Positions 1 through 11,777 of a stretch of 64,000 bases of DNA are shown in pieces; the first letter of the stretch is position 1; the number at the start of each line of letters is the position of its first letter. Origin of the DNA: Macrotrachela quadricornifera (Eukaryota; Rotifera; Eurotatoria; Philodinida; Philodinidae); NCBI GenBank assembly GCA_022393335.1, contig JAJEKB010020319.1, positions 96,024-160,023 on the forward strand, given 5' to 3'. Position numbers and translations under genes: made by a program. The notes under the pieces are model-generated. The model was not told where the DNA came from, made no database searches, and saw nothing but the letters and a program-made list of their open reading frames with translations.

Positions 1-508
1 TTTTAGTAATTTTAACCAATTTTAATCGGTAAAATTTTTTACTGGGTAACTAATTATCAAGAAATATTTAGATTAAACAATTAAGAAAATCAAGTGAATA
101 TCCATATGCTCTACCGTGATCGAATTGCAACGCACTGGTTAAAAAATGAACGACATAGGTAATTACACAATACATATTAATGTTAGATAAAAGCATTCTA
201 TTAGAAAAAATATAACTTGAAAGAACGAGAATTCTATTGATTATATCACAATAGTAAAGATTATTCTTATATTGAATAAAATTAAAATTATATTTAGAAT
301 TTCCATGTGATAAAGAAGATTTAAAAATATAATTGATTGATACAATTAGTTAAAATTCAAACAAAAACTAAACGATTCAATCATTAATTCTACACTGAGA
401 ATTTCTTTGATATCATTAAATAAAACTTTCTAATATAAGATTATTTAATGTCTTTTAGTAAATATAAAGTATTCCATATTATTTTATCAATAATTTTTCT
501 GAACATAC
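1..508. other. AT-rich left edge, no gene identified
   Basis: Very AT-rich sequence with no convincing coding signal. If the minus-strand ADP-ribosyltransferase gene that begins near 2157 has more exons after the candidate one at 509-616, they would lie here or beyond the window edge, but I could not identify any. Confidence 0.4.
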
Positions 509-616
509 CTGATCTTGTATTATATTGATCAGTTTTATTCATTCGTATTGTTTTGTTATTTGTATGAATTTGAGCATCTTTAACTTCGTCAATTTTTGGT
601 TCAGTAGCGCCGACAT
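509..616 (-). CDS. candidate second exon of the ADP-ribosyltransferase gene
   Basis: On the minus strand a reading frame is bounded by an AG acceptor (ending ..AACATAG at 617) and a good donor GTATGT (508-503). It is in frame with the exon that ends at 1422: that exon stops after the first base of a codon and this one supplies the other two. The peptide begins NVGATEPKIDE and is polar, with no recognisable domain. The implied intron of about 805 bp is long for a bdelloid and holds a transposon-terminus-like sequence, so the link is an inference. It may instead be a separate gene fragment. Confidence 0.3.
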
Positions 617-674
617 CTATGTTTATAATTTTATTAAACTGTATCAAAAATTAATTTTATCTGAATAGTAGAAA

Positions 675-694
675 GATAGAAATTTGGATCCACT
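675..694 (+). repeat. transposon-terminus-like 20-mer, left copy
   Basis: The 20-mer gatagaaatttggatccact recurs exactly, inverted, at 8844-8863. On its right lie palindromic ttaattaatt-type runs (730-790). It may be one end of a DNA transposon or a solo MITE end. It lies inside the proposed intron of the ADP-ribosyltransferase gene. Confidence 0.5.
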
Positions 695-1421
695 ATCTCC
701 GCCTCCTCTCCATAGACTATGATCGATATCTTAATTAATTAGATATTGGTTAATTAATCGAATAATTAAACTACCACTAATTTATTAATTAGCCAGTGCC
801 CAGACTGGCTCTCAGAAAAGATGGCTTTAGAGTATTTCTTTGTTGAATTTCTATATTCTAAAATAAGGAATAATGCAAAAGTATATCCAGTTATTTATAA
901 AAGACAAATTTTTAGAAAATTAGCCACAATAAATATATTCTATTTCACATTTTAGTTCTGCAGGGATCGTATGGCACAGCTTCAATAGATTACAAATAAA
1001 AAAATATCATAAAATTTAATTTTTTTATAAGACACATTTGTTCACGTTGGAATTTCAAAAGACCTTTTACTATTACAGTAAATCTAACTTTACATTAAAT
1101 AAAAATACACAAAAAAGTTATGTTAAACTTTAGAGTTACAAACTAACTGTTTGATATTAAAAGTATACGAAAAAAGTATGGAATATATAAAAGTACTTAG
1201 TCTTAATCGTTAACATGATTATGTTAGAAACTAGGAAATTATAACTGAGATATATTTTATTTAAAATAGGGTTTAAAAGATCGATAAAACTATATTCATG
1301 TCATCAAAACATTACTATTGATCACCTATAAATTGATCTTAATAAATATTATTCACTTTTATTATAAGTTCATATTATATTAGGACTTGAATTTTCTTGA
1401 TGATAAATGTAATTAACTTAC

Positions 1422-2157
1422 TCGGAGCATCTTGATCTAATGGTTTTGAAGTGACATTCATTTTAGTCATAGATGATGTCAATGTTTCATCATCATCATT
1501 ATAATCAATTTCAATTAAATGTACGATGTGTGAACCAGAATGCTCTAAAGTATCAGCTTTTACACGAAGTTCTGTTCCTATTCGTAAAATAACTTCATCT
1601 TCATTTTCGTATTGTGTAAAACCAGATATTTTTTTTCCATTAATAGCTTCAATTAAAAAAAGAGTTGCATTTTTATTATAACCAAGAAAATGTTTAATAA
1701 CATTAACTGATGATGAACATGAATTAATACTCCACCATGTGACAAGTTGATTTTTAGTAAAATTTTTTCCAATATCAATATTTACACCTCGCCATAAAAT
1801 ATCTTTAATAGTAGGTAATTTATCTAATGCTGTATCAAACAATTTTAAATATGGAAACCATATTTTTAATACTGATCGATCTTCTGATCGTAATGCTTTA
1901 TTTAATACACGATATAAAGTAGTATCACCCCATTCCATTGTATAAATATAAATAGCAGCTGATTGATCTTTTGTTAGGTCATGTTCGGATGGAAAGTGAC
2001 AGTATCTTTTAGCTATTTTGATATAACGAGATAGTTCATTAATTTGCGATTCGATTGATTCAAGTGCTTTCTCAATTGTAACTAGTTTTTCACTATGATA
2101 ACCATAAACAGGTGGAAGTCGTTTAATCGAAACATCTACGTCACTAAAACGATTCAT
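1422..2157 (-). CDS. R-S-ExE mono-ADP-ribosyltransferase, first exon
   Basis: The exon encodes about 245 residues before a strong donor GTAAGTTAATT (1421-1411). The frame stays open past the donor to 1375. It resembles the arginine-specific NAD-dependent ADP-ribosyltransferase family: LWRG with Arg123, a serine-rich strand WWSINSCSSS (about 141-150), and an acidic loop ENEDEVIL giving Glu186-x-Glu188. These match the R, S-x-S and E-x-E triad that binds NAD and transfers ADP-ribose to protein arginine. No signal peptide is seen, so it is probably cytosolic. The N-terminal 110 residues are helical, as in bdelloid relatives. It is only distantly similar to the ART-TPR protein at 12755, which shares the catalytic motifs but not the N-terminal domain. 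The family is known to be expanded in bdelloids; the target is unknown. Confidence 0.75.
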
Positions 2158-3241
2158 TGTGTGTTTTGTTGTATGTTAAAAGTGTAATAATTTTCCATCT
2201 GAAATATTATATTTTTTATTTTGTGATAGTAAGTTCATGATATTGACGAAAAGAATGTTTAAATACAAAAATTGATAAAACGAACAATGAGAATTATCGT
2301 TCTCCGTATGTCTTAACAGAACTTCACACTTGATCTCTTAAAAATCTGTCATCATAATATTTTTATAAAATCCTTGACAAGATATTTGGGATTATGTATT
2401 GTATTTGAAGTGTTCGTACATATTCTAAGAAAGCTTTTTGTATTAACGATGATCTCCTCGAAACAAAGAAATGTTTTAGGAAAAATTATTTCCATTTATA
2501 TTGCACTATGCTACGACTTTCATTCTTTTCTCTTTGTTAACATGTTATCATACTGATACTTTATAATTATTTTCTTTGTAGTGTATTCGATCGTTTTTTA
2601 CTTCTTTTTCTTCTTGTGTGAGGAGGAGAGTTATTCTATCCAGGGGCAAAGTTTCGCCTGAGGAACCGTAATTTTCAGTACAGGAACGTTCAGCATTAGG
2701 AATAATCAGCACGAGAAGGTTCATTATGAAAAATCACACCGTGAGGATCTTAGTCTGGATGAAGGAGTGACTGTAAGTGAAGCCATAAATGGGATTTAGG
2801 TATTTGTGAGGCTCTGGTACCGCTCTCGGTGTGGATCTAGGTGTGAAGACGGATCAGAATGAGTTAGAAAAAATACACTCCAAGGACGTACACATTGACG
2901 AGGGAATCTATCCAAGTGATAACTCGCTTTTGAGATCGGACTCTTGGCAAAAGGTAGACCCTAGTAAGATATAAAAATTCGTGCCAATAAGCCCTCCTTC
3001 CAGAGTTATAGCCATTTTACTGAAATTTTCACTTATAAGAGTGTTTCCTTTATGAGATATTGACTTCTCAAAAAATATGAAAACTGTGGGAATTCTTTCA
3101 TGTGATACAAATAGATTTTCGGAATCAATATGTCGCGAAAGAAACATTCTTTTGAATTGAAACTTTTAGGATATATTCTAGTTATAAGTAGACCTATCAG
3201 TAGGATAAATTTCAGGTCGAAATACCGTCATTTGAAGCAGT

Positions 3242-3440
3242 CATCCTATTCCGCGATGTTGAACATTAGGGCATTAGTTCCGCCAAGGGAACTAATTCCA
3301 ACGATTCCGGAATTACATGAAGTTTGAGAAGCGATTTCGGAATTGAATCATATCATGTTAATATCTGTTTCCGGAACTGGATGTAACTAGATCCTAGGTA
3401 GAACTGATTCCGCTAATGTTCAACATCACGGAATAGGATG
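3242..3440. repeat. small foldback element
   Basis: Two 28-base arms (3242-3269 and 3413-3440) are inverted copies with one mismatch (catcctattccgcgatgttg... against the reverse complement of ...caacatcacggaataggatg). The spacer contains further aattccg/cggaatt motifs. It has the size and form of a MITE; no clear target-site duplication was found. Confidence 0.5.
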
Positions 3441-4952
3441 TATTCTCTATTTGTCAACCTAGTGCGCATATATGATGCTAAATTTCTAGAAACAAAACTC
3501 GTCATTAACATCTTTACTTGGAAACTATATGCGACTTCATGATAAAAAAGCAACAAGAGTACATGCGTTGATATTTTATGATTAGGAAACTGTAAGATAA
3601 GAAAATGCTGACATAATTAAAGAAAGAAGAATGATTATTCTACTATCATCATAACTCTAAAAGAGTAGATGATAAATACATTATATATTCTAGCAGAGGC
3701 AGCATATTACATTTAGAGATTTTCTTCTATGAAATGATTCGAATCAAATCTAGTTGAATTGCATTTGATTCAGTTTATTTGGATATCTGATTGATACACG
3801 AAATAGATCTTTATTTTTTCGAGAAGTTTCTATCCTCAAGAATGAAATATTGAAGAAACATCATTTAATTATCATCCTAAATGATGTTTTGAAAACCAAT
3901 TTTTCGGTATATTTAAAATAAATATAAAATTTCAATCTATGATTACCTTCAATATTTTTACTGTCGTTTTGTTATTCTATTTTATAACATGTGCAAGGAA
4001 GGAATGATGTATTTGTTAATCATGCGTTTCGTTATTCTTCTTCTCTTTTTTAGTTTTTTTTTCGTCGATTGCAGAATGTGTTTGTAATATTGACATTTCG
4101 TTCTTTGATTAATATTCATTTATTTTTACTTCTTTTTTTTGTCAATATATAACATAGCAACGTGTAGAAATGATTAAAGAACAGAAGTATTATTATTGAA
4201 GATCGAATGTAAATTTATTTTTTAAGTGTTTGAAAAGTTTGAGTATTTCTATTATGAAATTTTTTGTAACCACGTTATCATGATGGAATGAAATATTCAT
4301 ACATATGTATAATTACATCTATAATAACCCAGGTGCACAAATCCGACATTGGATCTTATAGGAATCCAACTGTAGGTGAGAACATCTTATTCGAAGTCTA
4401 TTCGTGCTTTCCTACAAAGCTATGTGAGTTTGAATCGTTGGGATTTAGCACAACACTAAAAAGTATTTGATCAGGGAGAGTTCTAAACGAGGGAACGGAA
4501 TAACACACATTTAGCAATTTGTGCAACCGATATTCAAAGATTATCTATATTATATTGACCAGTATTACAACAGAACTGAATGTGTAACCTAAAGTTGCTG
4601 AGTAAGAAAATCGTAAGATATCTTTATTAAAACTGAAACAAATTTTCTCTGCTTTCAAACCACAGTGCAGCATGACATGCGAACAGACTTGTTCTGTGTC
4701 GAAGTTCGTATTTGATAAAATTTCAAAATGCTATGCGGCATAATCATATATAAAATCTCATAAAATGCCGTATATGTGTAAGTTCTAAGCAGATTCAAAG
4801 ATATTAGTGATATTTTTTTCGTTGCTGTTCAGTCGGTAGAAAACATCATATGACGATAAATTTTTTTTTAGTCACATTCATCATTATTTTTATTTCTGTA
4901 CTTAATCAGAGCACGTTTCAGTAGCAGTGTAAGATTTTTTAAGTTTAAGTTA

Positions 4953-5035
4953 ATAGGATCCGATCGGATTACGATGTGATTCCGTCGCCAGGTTTCCGAT
5001 AATATATCCATAGGAACCTATCGGATCCTGTAAAT
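4953..5035. repeat. imperfect palindrome around GGATCCGATCGG
   Basis: A GC-richer patch in AT-rich DNA where aggatccgatcgg on the left is mirrored by cctatcggatcct on the right, about 60 bases apart, with a second tccgatgggat motif following. It is probably a relic of a foldback element. Confidence 0.35.
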
Positions 5036-5651
5036 TCCGATGGGATATAACTCTGGGATTTCATGAATCTGGGAAGTGACAATACTGTAACATCCAAATA
5101 TATGTCGTTGACACCAATCAATAATATAATTTCATCCTTCTCATTTGTATATGATTATTTGATACAAATAATAGACAAATCTCTTTGCAAAATTCTATTC
5201 ATCAGAATAAGATTGTGACTATGTTCAAAAATTTGGTTTTGCCAAGTCACTTGGAAGCATCATTATCAGTTATGTTACTCTTTTAGTTGAAAATAATATT
5301 AATCAATTTGAAGATAAAGTGAAAGAGAAATAATCATCTATAATCATTTCTTTTTAGTTCTCTCTAGATTATACTGAATTACCAGTTATAAATAACTAGT
5401 TACCTATTCTTCATTGGAATTTATCAATGTCAAACATGCTTAACATTTTCTTGACAGTTTGTCATTGCCTCAAAGACATAAGTGAAATATAAAGCATCGA
5501 AATGTTACTGTTATGATAATATCTTGTCTTGTTGTATTATAAATTAATTTCCAAAAGATATGGACTGTCTAAGTAGGATGAAGTAATGACGTACAGTGTT
5601 GACAGTTCATTTAGCTTAAAGGTTTAATACCAATAATGAGTAGAATAGATG

Positions 5652-5660
5652 AATATAAAT
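5652..5660 (+). promoter_or_regulatory. TATA-like element of GPCR 1
   Basis: The motif atataaatg lies about 85 bases before the start codon. It is kept at the same distance in the duplicated gene (caatataaatgacg near 54689), although surrounding bases have diverged. This fits a core promoter but is not proof. Confidence 0.35.
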
Positions 5661-5737
5661 GGCGCATTTCAATTGTCAATAAGAGAAGATATAAATATTC
5701 AGAATTCTAAGAGAAAGTTAAGAAAAAAAAAGAAACG

Positions 5738-6736
5738 ATGTCCGATTCGCTTACACAACTTTCTATTCAATTGACACGATCTATTGTACCTATCATCATG
5801 TTTATTGGTATTATAGGAAATTCACTCAACATAGCTGTGCTTACTAGACCTTCATTATATTTTCATGCTTGTTCACGTTATTTTTTGGTTCTTGCTGGCA
5901 ACAACCTTTTCTATACAAGTGTAATGCTAATTTATCACCTTCTAGCTGATGGATATCAACTTGATTTAGCAAAATCTTCTTTAATTCCATGTAAACTTAT
6001 TACATATGTCAGTCATTTATCTGCAGTATTGTCACCATATTTTATTGTTCTTGCTTCAATGGATCGATATTGTGCTAGTTCAGCAAGTGCCCGGTTACGG
6101 AATTTAAGCAATATCAAAGTAACTCGATGGATAATTCTATTCATTATGGTCATTATAATGCTCTTCTATATGAATACACCAATTTTGATAGATTTGCAAC
6201 TAAATGATGGATATGGATGTAATATTCGAGGTGATATGATCTATAAACAAGTATATATAATAATGCAAGTTGTTTTATTTGCTATAATTATACCATTTCT
6301 TATGACATTATTTGGTATAATGACAATCCATAATATAAAAGCAGCGCGTATTATTCCAACTACAGTGTCACGTCATCGTCGCACTGAAAATCAACTTATT
6401 TTTATGCTTCTTATTCAAGTAGGCACTCATATTGTGCTTACTATACCAGCATGTGTAATTTATTTAATGTTTATTCTGCCAATTACAGTTCCAAATCCAC
6501 CTGTTGTTTATTTTGTTAATACGATATCTCAATTTTTCTTTAATTTTTCTTTTGCTACACCTTTTATTTTGTATGTTGCTTCGGCTCGTGCATATAGAAA
6601 AGAACTCATTCGATTGATATATAAAATACTACGGTTACGTGGTGCAAATCAAGTTCATCCATCAACAAATACAATTATAAATACTGTTATACTAATGAAT
6701 ACAATGACTCGTAAAAGAACAACGACAATTGAATGA
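5738..6736 (+). CDS. rhodopsin-family GPCR, copy 1
   Basis: A 332-residue, single-exon seven-transmembrane receptor. Visible family marks: GN in TM1 (residues 27-28, GIIGNSLN), Cys85 at the start of TM3 and Cys161 in loop 2 for the usual disulfide, Asp-Arg-Tyr at 109-111 closing TM3, an Arg/His-rich third loop (SRHRRTENQ), and TM7 ending FATPFILYVASARAYRKEL, where NPxxY is replaced by TPFILY. This class, often annotated as FMRFamide-receptor-like, is strongly expanded in bdelloids; the ligand cannot be told from sequence. The start is set by the paralogue at 54774, of identical length and with the same first residues MSDSL. The N-terminus is short (about 15 residues) with no signal peptide. 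Poly(A)-like AATAAA follows at about 6831. Confidence 0.88.
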   Translation: MSDSLTQLSIQLTRSIVPIIMFIGIIGNSLNIAVLTRPSLYFHACSRYFLVLAGNNLFYTSVMLIYHLLADGYQLDLAKSSLIPCKLITYVSHLSAVLSPYFIVLASMDRYCASSASARLRNLSNIKVTRWIILFIMVIIMLFYMNTPILIDLQLNDGYGCNIRGDMIYKQVYIIMQVVLFAIIIPFLMTLFGIMTIHNIKAARIIPTTVSRHRRTENQLIFMLLIQVGTHIVLTIPACVIYLMFILPITVPNPPVVYFVNTISQFFFNFSFATPFILYVASARAYRKELIRLIYKILRLRGANQVHPSTNTIINTVILMNTMTRKRTTTIE

Positions 6737-8753
6737 ATAATATAAGAAAAAAAAAACAAAAGATATTAAATCGAATTTTCCCATATATAACCTACTATTG
6801 ACTTCTAATTTATATTTTTCGATTTTAAAATAATAAATATTTTTCAAATATAAATTATCAAAATAAGATACTGACATCATTATTTTTTATATACCCTAAG
6901 TATGTTAATCAAAATGAGTATAGATATATCCTGTAGAACTCTACCTATAATTCTATCAAATAATAAAACTATATGAATAGTCGGAAATAATTTCGAAGAT
7001 GATATTTTATTCGATTTTCAAAACACTATCGTATAAATGTAACATTGAAATTTCTTGATAAGAAAATCCTGAGAATTTTTCTTCTCACAATAATGATAAT
7101 TCAATTTGATATTTTATGTAAGATGTGATAGTTGATTAGTTTTCAACGAGGTTGGAAGAGTAAGGTATTATTCTCTTTCATTGACAAGTTATGATAAATG
7201 TCACTTTATCCTACTAGAGAGAATGATAAGTTTTAGTCCCTGTAAGCTATAAGAGCTGTTTTAGGAATATTTTCATTTACAAATGATGAAATCTCATTAT
7301 ATTTTATTTTTAAATTCTGCATGAATTATACTGCAAGGCATGATATTTATAACATTCATATTCGAAAAAGGTTTTGCCAAAAGCATTATTTTATGGAATT
7401 GACTTTCTTGTTAGATAATGATATAGAACTATATCATATTTTGACTTATATTAGCATTTTTGTTGATGATTATAGAAAAGAATTTTCATTGTTCTATGTA
7501 TAAGATACACGTAGAATGAAGAAATAATTTTAATTGTGTGCATGGACATTTTTTTGCTGAAAAATTCAACTAATCACTATCAGTTTTTTTAGTGTAAATT
7601 ATTTAAGCTCCTCCACCTACTGAATACTTTCTTTTCTGCTATTATATCGCATAGTAATATCTCAATTAAGAGTAGTAAATCATGGATCGTGGAAAATTCG
7701 TCATGACAAAGCCTCTGATTTTGGATTTAAGCAAAAAATGACTAGAATAGTTCTAAATGTTCAACATGCGAAATTTCTTGTGCGCAAAGTGCACAGTCAT
7801 ATAAATGTTCTATGAGAAATGTGTGGTTATAGTTCTATTATGTCAGAGTAATTAAAATATGAATAATAAAGTTTAATTTTGAGAATTTATATATATGAAC
7901 AAAAATGTTCTTGCATGGCATTCTATGAAACTTTTTTCGCACGATAATCGAAGGATTAAAACGAATGAATATTACTGAAAATTGAGTTCTGTCTTTTTTT
8001 TACTGTACACATCAGCATAGATAAGAACAAAGTACATAGAATTAATAAGTACTAATTTTAAATTTTAATTCTGTATACGAGATTTTATTTTCAAGTTTTT
8101 TCTGTGTCACGAGTAAAATACCTTATTAGAAACATATCAAATATTAAAATAATTTTATCAGATGCGTTTTTATACTTCTGTCTATTATATTTTTAATATT
8201 TGTTTTTCACTAATACACGTATTCACTAATTATGAATGCTAGCTTAAATGTTATTCCTGAATATATATCTTTGATAGGGATAAAAGAGACAGCAGTGAAT
8301 AACTGCTATTTCTTTTGCCTCTAATACCTGTTCAACAACTGATTCAATCGTAAGTATGATCTTATAAATTAAAACCATTTTATATCTATTTAGATGTAGT
8401 ATAACAGCTAATTTAATCATAAATATGTCATTCCAGGACAAGCGTTACGGTTTTTGTCAACAGTCGTATACGACGTAAATACGACCATTGTAAACGATCG
8501 TACACCGTCGTTTGTTCTTGTATTCACACTCTCATCTCCTTAGAGAGAAGATAGCAACTTTCTGTTATTCCCTCTCACTTATTTCAATCCTTATCCTCAA
8601 TACCAGAAATACTTACTCTTCATTGAGGCGTTCAGATAAATTTAAACTAAAAAATATTTATCTTTTATTTTGTTGTTGTTGTTTATGATGTAGAAAGATG
8701 TTAGCGCAATCCCTACGGAATTAAAATGTGAAACACGATATAACTGTTTTCGC

Positions 8754-8840
8754 TGTCAGCCACAGATTTTGACACTACTTTTGACTGTCGGTCACAGTCT
8801 GCGACGCTAATCTTTGTGTCAGTCACGGTCTGTAGGTGGG
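8754..8840. repeat. three-unit 31-32 bp tandem repeat
   Basis: Units start at 8754, 8786 and 8817, each beginning tgtcrgycac and continuing to a ctgt/cgac core. It is immediately next to the 8844 inverted 20-mer and may be subterminal repeats of the same transposon. Confidence 0.5.
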
Positions 8841-8843
8841 GAG

Positions 8844-8863
8844 AGTGGATCCAAATTTCTATC
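8844..8863 (-). repeat. transposon-terminus-like 20-mer, right copy
   Basis: Exact inverted copy of 675-694. Both read inward, as terminal inverted repeats would. The sequence beyond the 20-mer is similar but diverged (ctcccc against atctcc). Confidence 0.5.
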
Positions 8864-9535
8864 CCTAAACACTTCAACACTCTCTTTCAAATCGTGTTTC
8901 ACAAAAAAGGCTTATACTTTATTGATCGATAGAAATGTACCAATAAAAAATTTAAAATAACAATAATTAACTGTAGTATCAATAAATATAGTTAATAATT
9001 AGTAACTTAACTAATTGCAAATTTATTAAATGTAGTCACAAATAATACATATAAAATGATAATCAAATGGGTAAAATACACCAATATTCTTGACTTTAGT
9101 TACATTGAAAAAGATGTAAAAGTAAACACATTTGTGGAATTAGTCAATAAGTGGCTTAAAAATTCGAGGTTGTAAGCAAGTAAATGAGATAATCAATCGC
9201 GTTGTTCATCAAAAGCTATCGAGATTTATTTTTCTGGAATTTATTTATTGATATCATATAGTATACTTCACCTGTATTAAAAGAGAGCCGTAGTTGAGAA
9301 GAGTTAGTCCACACCCTTAGCTTCTTCAGTATCCTAAGTGTCGCTGTCGCACTTTTAGTGTCGTTCATGTACTCGCTTCCAGTTAGGTATCTATCCTCGA
9401 CCTATTCCTTCCGTGCAATGAAAAAAATATAGTGGGATTTTATGGAAAAACCTCAAAAATTCCCAAAAAATAGACTCAGCTAGACGCTGCAATTTTATCA
9501 TTACTGCAAAGGTGGAAATTGATCAGCTTCTTTTC

Positions 9536-9751
9536 TCACTCATTTGTATAAATACTCGCGCATTTTTCTTCTATTAATGAACCGTCTTCTTGGAAAAAAG
9601 GTTCTTGTAATTGGTCATCATTTTTCAAAGAATTTGCTTGTAAATATATAATAGGACTTGCAATACGGCTAAAGTACGGTACATCTTCACCTGCACCTAA
9701 AGATGTAAAAATAGGTGAAAAATGAAAATGTGGTCGTCCTAAAAAAGTCAC
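9536..9751 (-). CDS. unassigned exon-like ORF
   Basis: About 71 residues with coding-like composition (GRPHFHFSPIF, AGEDVPYFSRIAS) and no recognised domain. Possible acceptor signals (..AAGCTTTAG or ..CTTTTTTAG) lie at its 5' side, so it may be an internal or terminal exon rather than a whole gene, possibly of a decayed one. I saw no partner exons. Confidence 0.3.
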   Translation of the reverse strand: MTFLGRPHFHFSPIFTSLGAGEDVPYFSRIASPIIYLQANSLKNDDQLQEPFFQEDGSLIEEKCASIYTNE

Positions 9752-11061
9752 TAAAGCTTTATTAACAAAATAATTCTAGCTATTTGTACTTTATTATTTA
9801 TCAACTAAATATAAGCTAAAAAAAAACTTTAAATTTTAAATTTTATATTTTATAAATATTATTCTATTAGATATAAATAAAATATATCAAATAATTATTG
9901 ATTATATACAAATATTACAATATCTTTTATTATAAACAAAAAAAACTCTAATACGTTAGTAATAGAAGTTATTAGTTTTAATATTAAGATTAGTGGCGAA
10001 GCCAGGCAGTGACTAGAGGGAGCTGAGTCCCCCCTCAGAAGAAAATTATATTGAGTCTAGTTTCCTTCCTGAAAAATCTGAAAGTTCAAGAAGAATGTAA
10101 ATGAAAATAATGATTCTTGACTATTCGACAGTATTTAGAGTTATATTTGTATAGAAAACGCATTCAGTTTTCTTCTGTGCACTTCATTAACTAAGTAGAT
10201 ATTAGTTCTGCACAAAAAAAGCTTTTAATGATTTCAAATAAATTAAACTATACATGGAACATGATGATATGCATATCTCATATATAAATATATTTCAAAG
10301 AATTGCTCAACTATTACAAATTTCATAAACAATCATGTATCAATGTATATATATTCATTCGATCGTATTTTCTCGTAACTATCAAGAAAAATATACAGAA
10401 GAGAAATAGTATATGTCCATAGTCCTTGGTGCTTTTACAATCTTTTGAAGTATTTTCTATTCTGCTTGCGTTATTATGTCAATTTGTTTATACTTATGCA
10501 TGAATAACATTTGAATATAATAAAAATATATTATACTTAATAAATCGTTATGAAAAATCGAAGTCACTTCATAGGGTAGAACAATCGTGTGCTCTTTTTA
10601 CTTTTGTTCTATTGCGTCACACGATAAATTAATATACGAATTTAATTCAATGGATAATGTTGATTATTGACAGAACGGAAAAGTGGCTAATGAATGAGTA
10701 GGTAGCTACTATTTTTCCCTTTTCTAATGATTGAAAATAATTTATTGAAGAAAATATACTTACCGACTCTTCTCATATATTGAGAGTAAGAAATAATAGG
10801 TGAAGGTGGTTCTATAAATCTATTCGTTTCAATCTCTACGCAATCAAAAAGAAAATTACCTTCTTAACAAAAAATCATGAAGAAATGTTTATATTTGTTT
10901 TCCTTTTCTTATTGATCTATTTTGCACATAAAAATAAATTACATTTTTTCATATTAGTAGTGAGAATATACGACAAAATGATAAATAAAGATTCTAGAAA
11001 TATATACATATATACTTGATATTGAATTAATGTAAATTCATACAAAATATCAATCATTAAT
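9752..11061. other. non-coding with transposon terminus
   Basis: AT-rich and without a supported gene. A motif reading tagtggcgaagccagg starts at 9991 and resembles the tagtggcgtaaccaggg motif at 62816. Such sequence is common at ends of hAT-like DNA transposons in animals; no matching second end was found nearby. Confidence 0.4.
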
Positions 11062-11777
11062 ATGCGTATATTGATCTATCTTCTTTGTATTTCATTCATT
11101 ACTGTTTGTTTCAGTGCTAGCAGATTTCGACATGCTGGATAAGTTTATACACTATATTATATAAAAATAAAATAAAATGAAAAATTCATAAATTTTATTA
11201 AATATAATAGTGATAGAATGTAATGAAATTTTAGTCAGTGAATATCTTTTTTGTTTCTAAATTTATAGTGAAAATACAATAACAGTGAGAAATAAAGGAT
11301 CAAAATCAATTAATATTGGTTTTTTCAAAAATCTTGGCGATAATCCCTGGAGCTTCTAATACTGTTACATTGCCTCGTAGATGGGAAGGTCGTGTTCAAA
11401 AACTTAGTTGAGCTCCAGCTGATCCAGCTACATGGGCAGAAGCCAGATATGATGCTCCTTTTATGGGATTGACTTTTTGTGATATTAGTTTAATTCGAGG
11501 TTTTAATGGAGCTATGGAATATTCAGCTCAAGATGGATCATTAAAAACAGGTTTTACTAATGACTTTTATTCTGACGCTCCAAATCAATTTAAAATACAA
11601 GATACTGGAGGAAATAATGTTTTACAACCAACTCAACCTTTTACAGGCAGAACAAATAATGAACTTGTTGCTTATTATCGAACAAAAGTATCAAAGGGTA
11701 ATGGATATATATTACCTGATGATCATGATAGTGCATCTGGAACTTCAGATAAAATAATTAATTTAGATATCTATTGA
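11062..11777 (+). pseudogene. broken secreted-protein gene, possibly thaumatin-like fold
   Basis: A first exon (11062 to about 11138) encodes a signal peptide (MRILIYLLCISFITVCFS). An acceptor ..AAATTTATAG (to about 11268) opens a second block that reads TITVRNKGSKSINIGFF, then, after an apparent one-base insertion near 11350, PGASNTVTLP and onward to a stop at 11777. The second block has an internal TGA at about 11411, and the expected donor after exon 1 reads GATAAG instead of GTAAG. That makes three separate lesions. The downstream text (TFCDISLIRGFNG, GFTNDFYSDAPNQF) resembles secreted beta-rich proteins of thaumatin-like type; this assignment is tentative. The intact form would be an extracellular protein of about 190 residues. 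Confidence 0.65.

Larger units (their letters stand above)
2158..5150. other. non-coding stretch with foldback repeats
   Basis: No protein-coding gene is supported; the short ORFs here are not conserved-looking. Between 2630 and 2900 the base composition is richer in G than its surroundings and without clear coding sense. Two inverted-repeat structures (3242-3440 and about 4953-5035) are listed separately. Confidence 0.5.
5150..7475 (+). repeat. segmental duplication, copy 1 (contains GPCR 1)
   Basis: The block is collinear with 54345-57085. Shared sequence includes upstream DNA (for example aataatagacaaatctcttt near 5166), the whole receptor gene, the 3' flank with aataaatatttttcaaatat, and a further stretch to about 7475. 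Copy 2 carries an extra insertion of about 710 bp. The conservation of non-coding flanks shows a DNA-level duplication, not a retrocopy. Confidence 0.85.
6900..9535. other. non-coding, tail of duplication plus repeats
   Basis: To about 7475 the DNA belongs to the duplicated block around GPCR 1. Beyond that no gene is supported. The stretch holds a three-unit 31-32 bp repeat (8754-8840), the inverted transposon-like 20-mer (8844-8863), and CG-rich palindromic motifs around 8465-8515 (gtcgtatacgac, aacgatcgt) that resemble motifs near 25750-25860. Confidence 0.45.
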
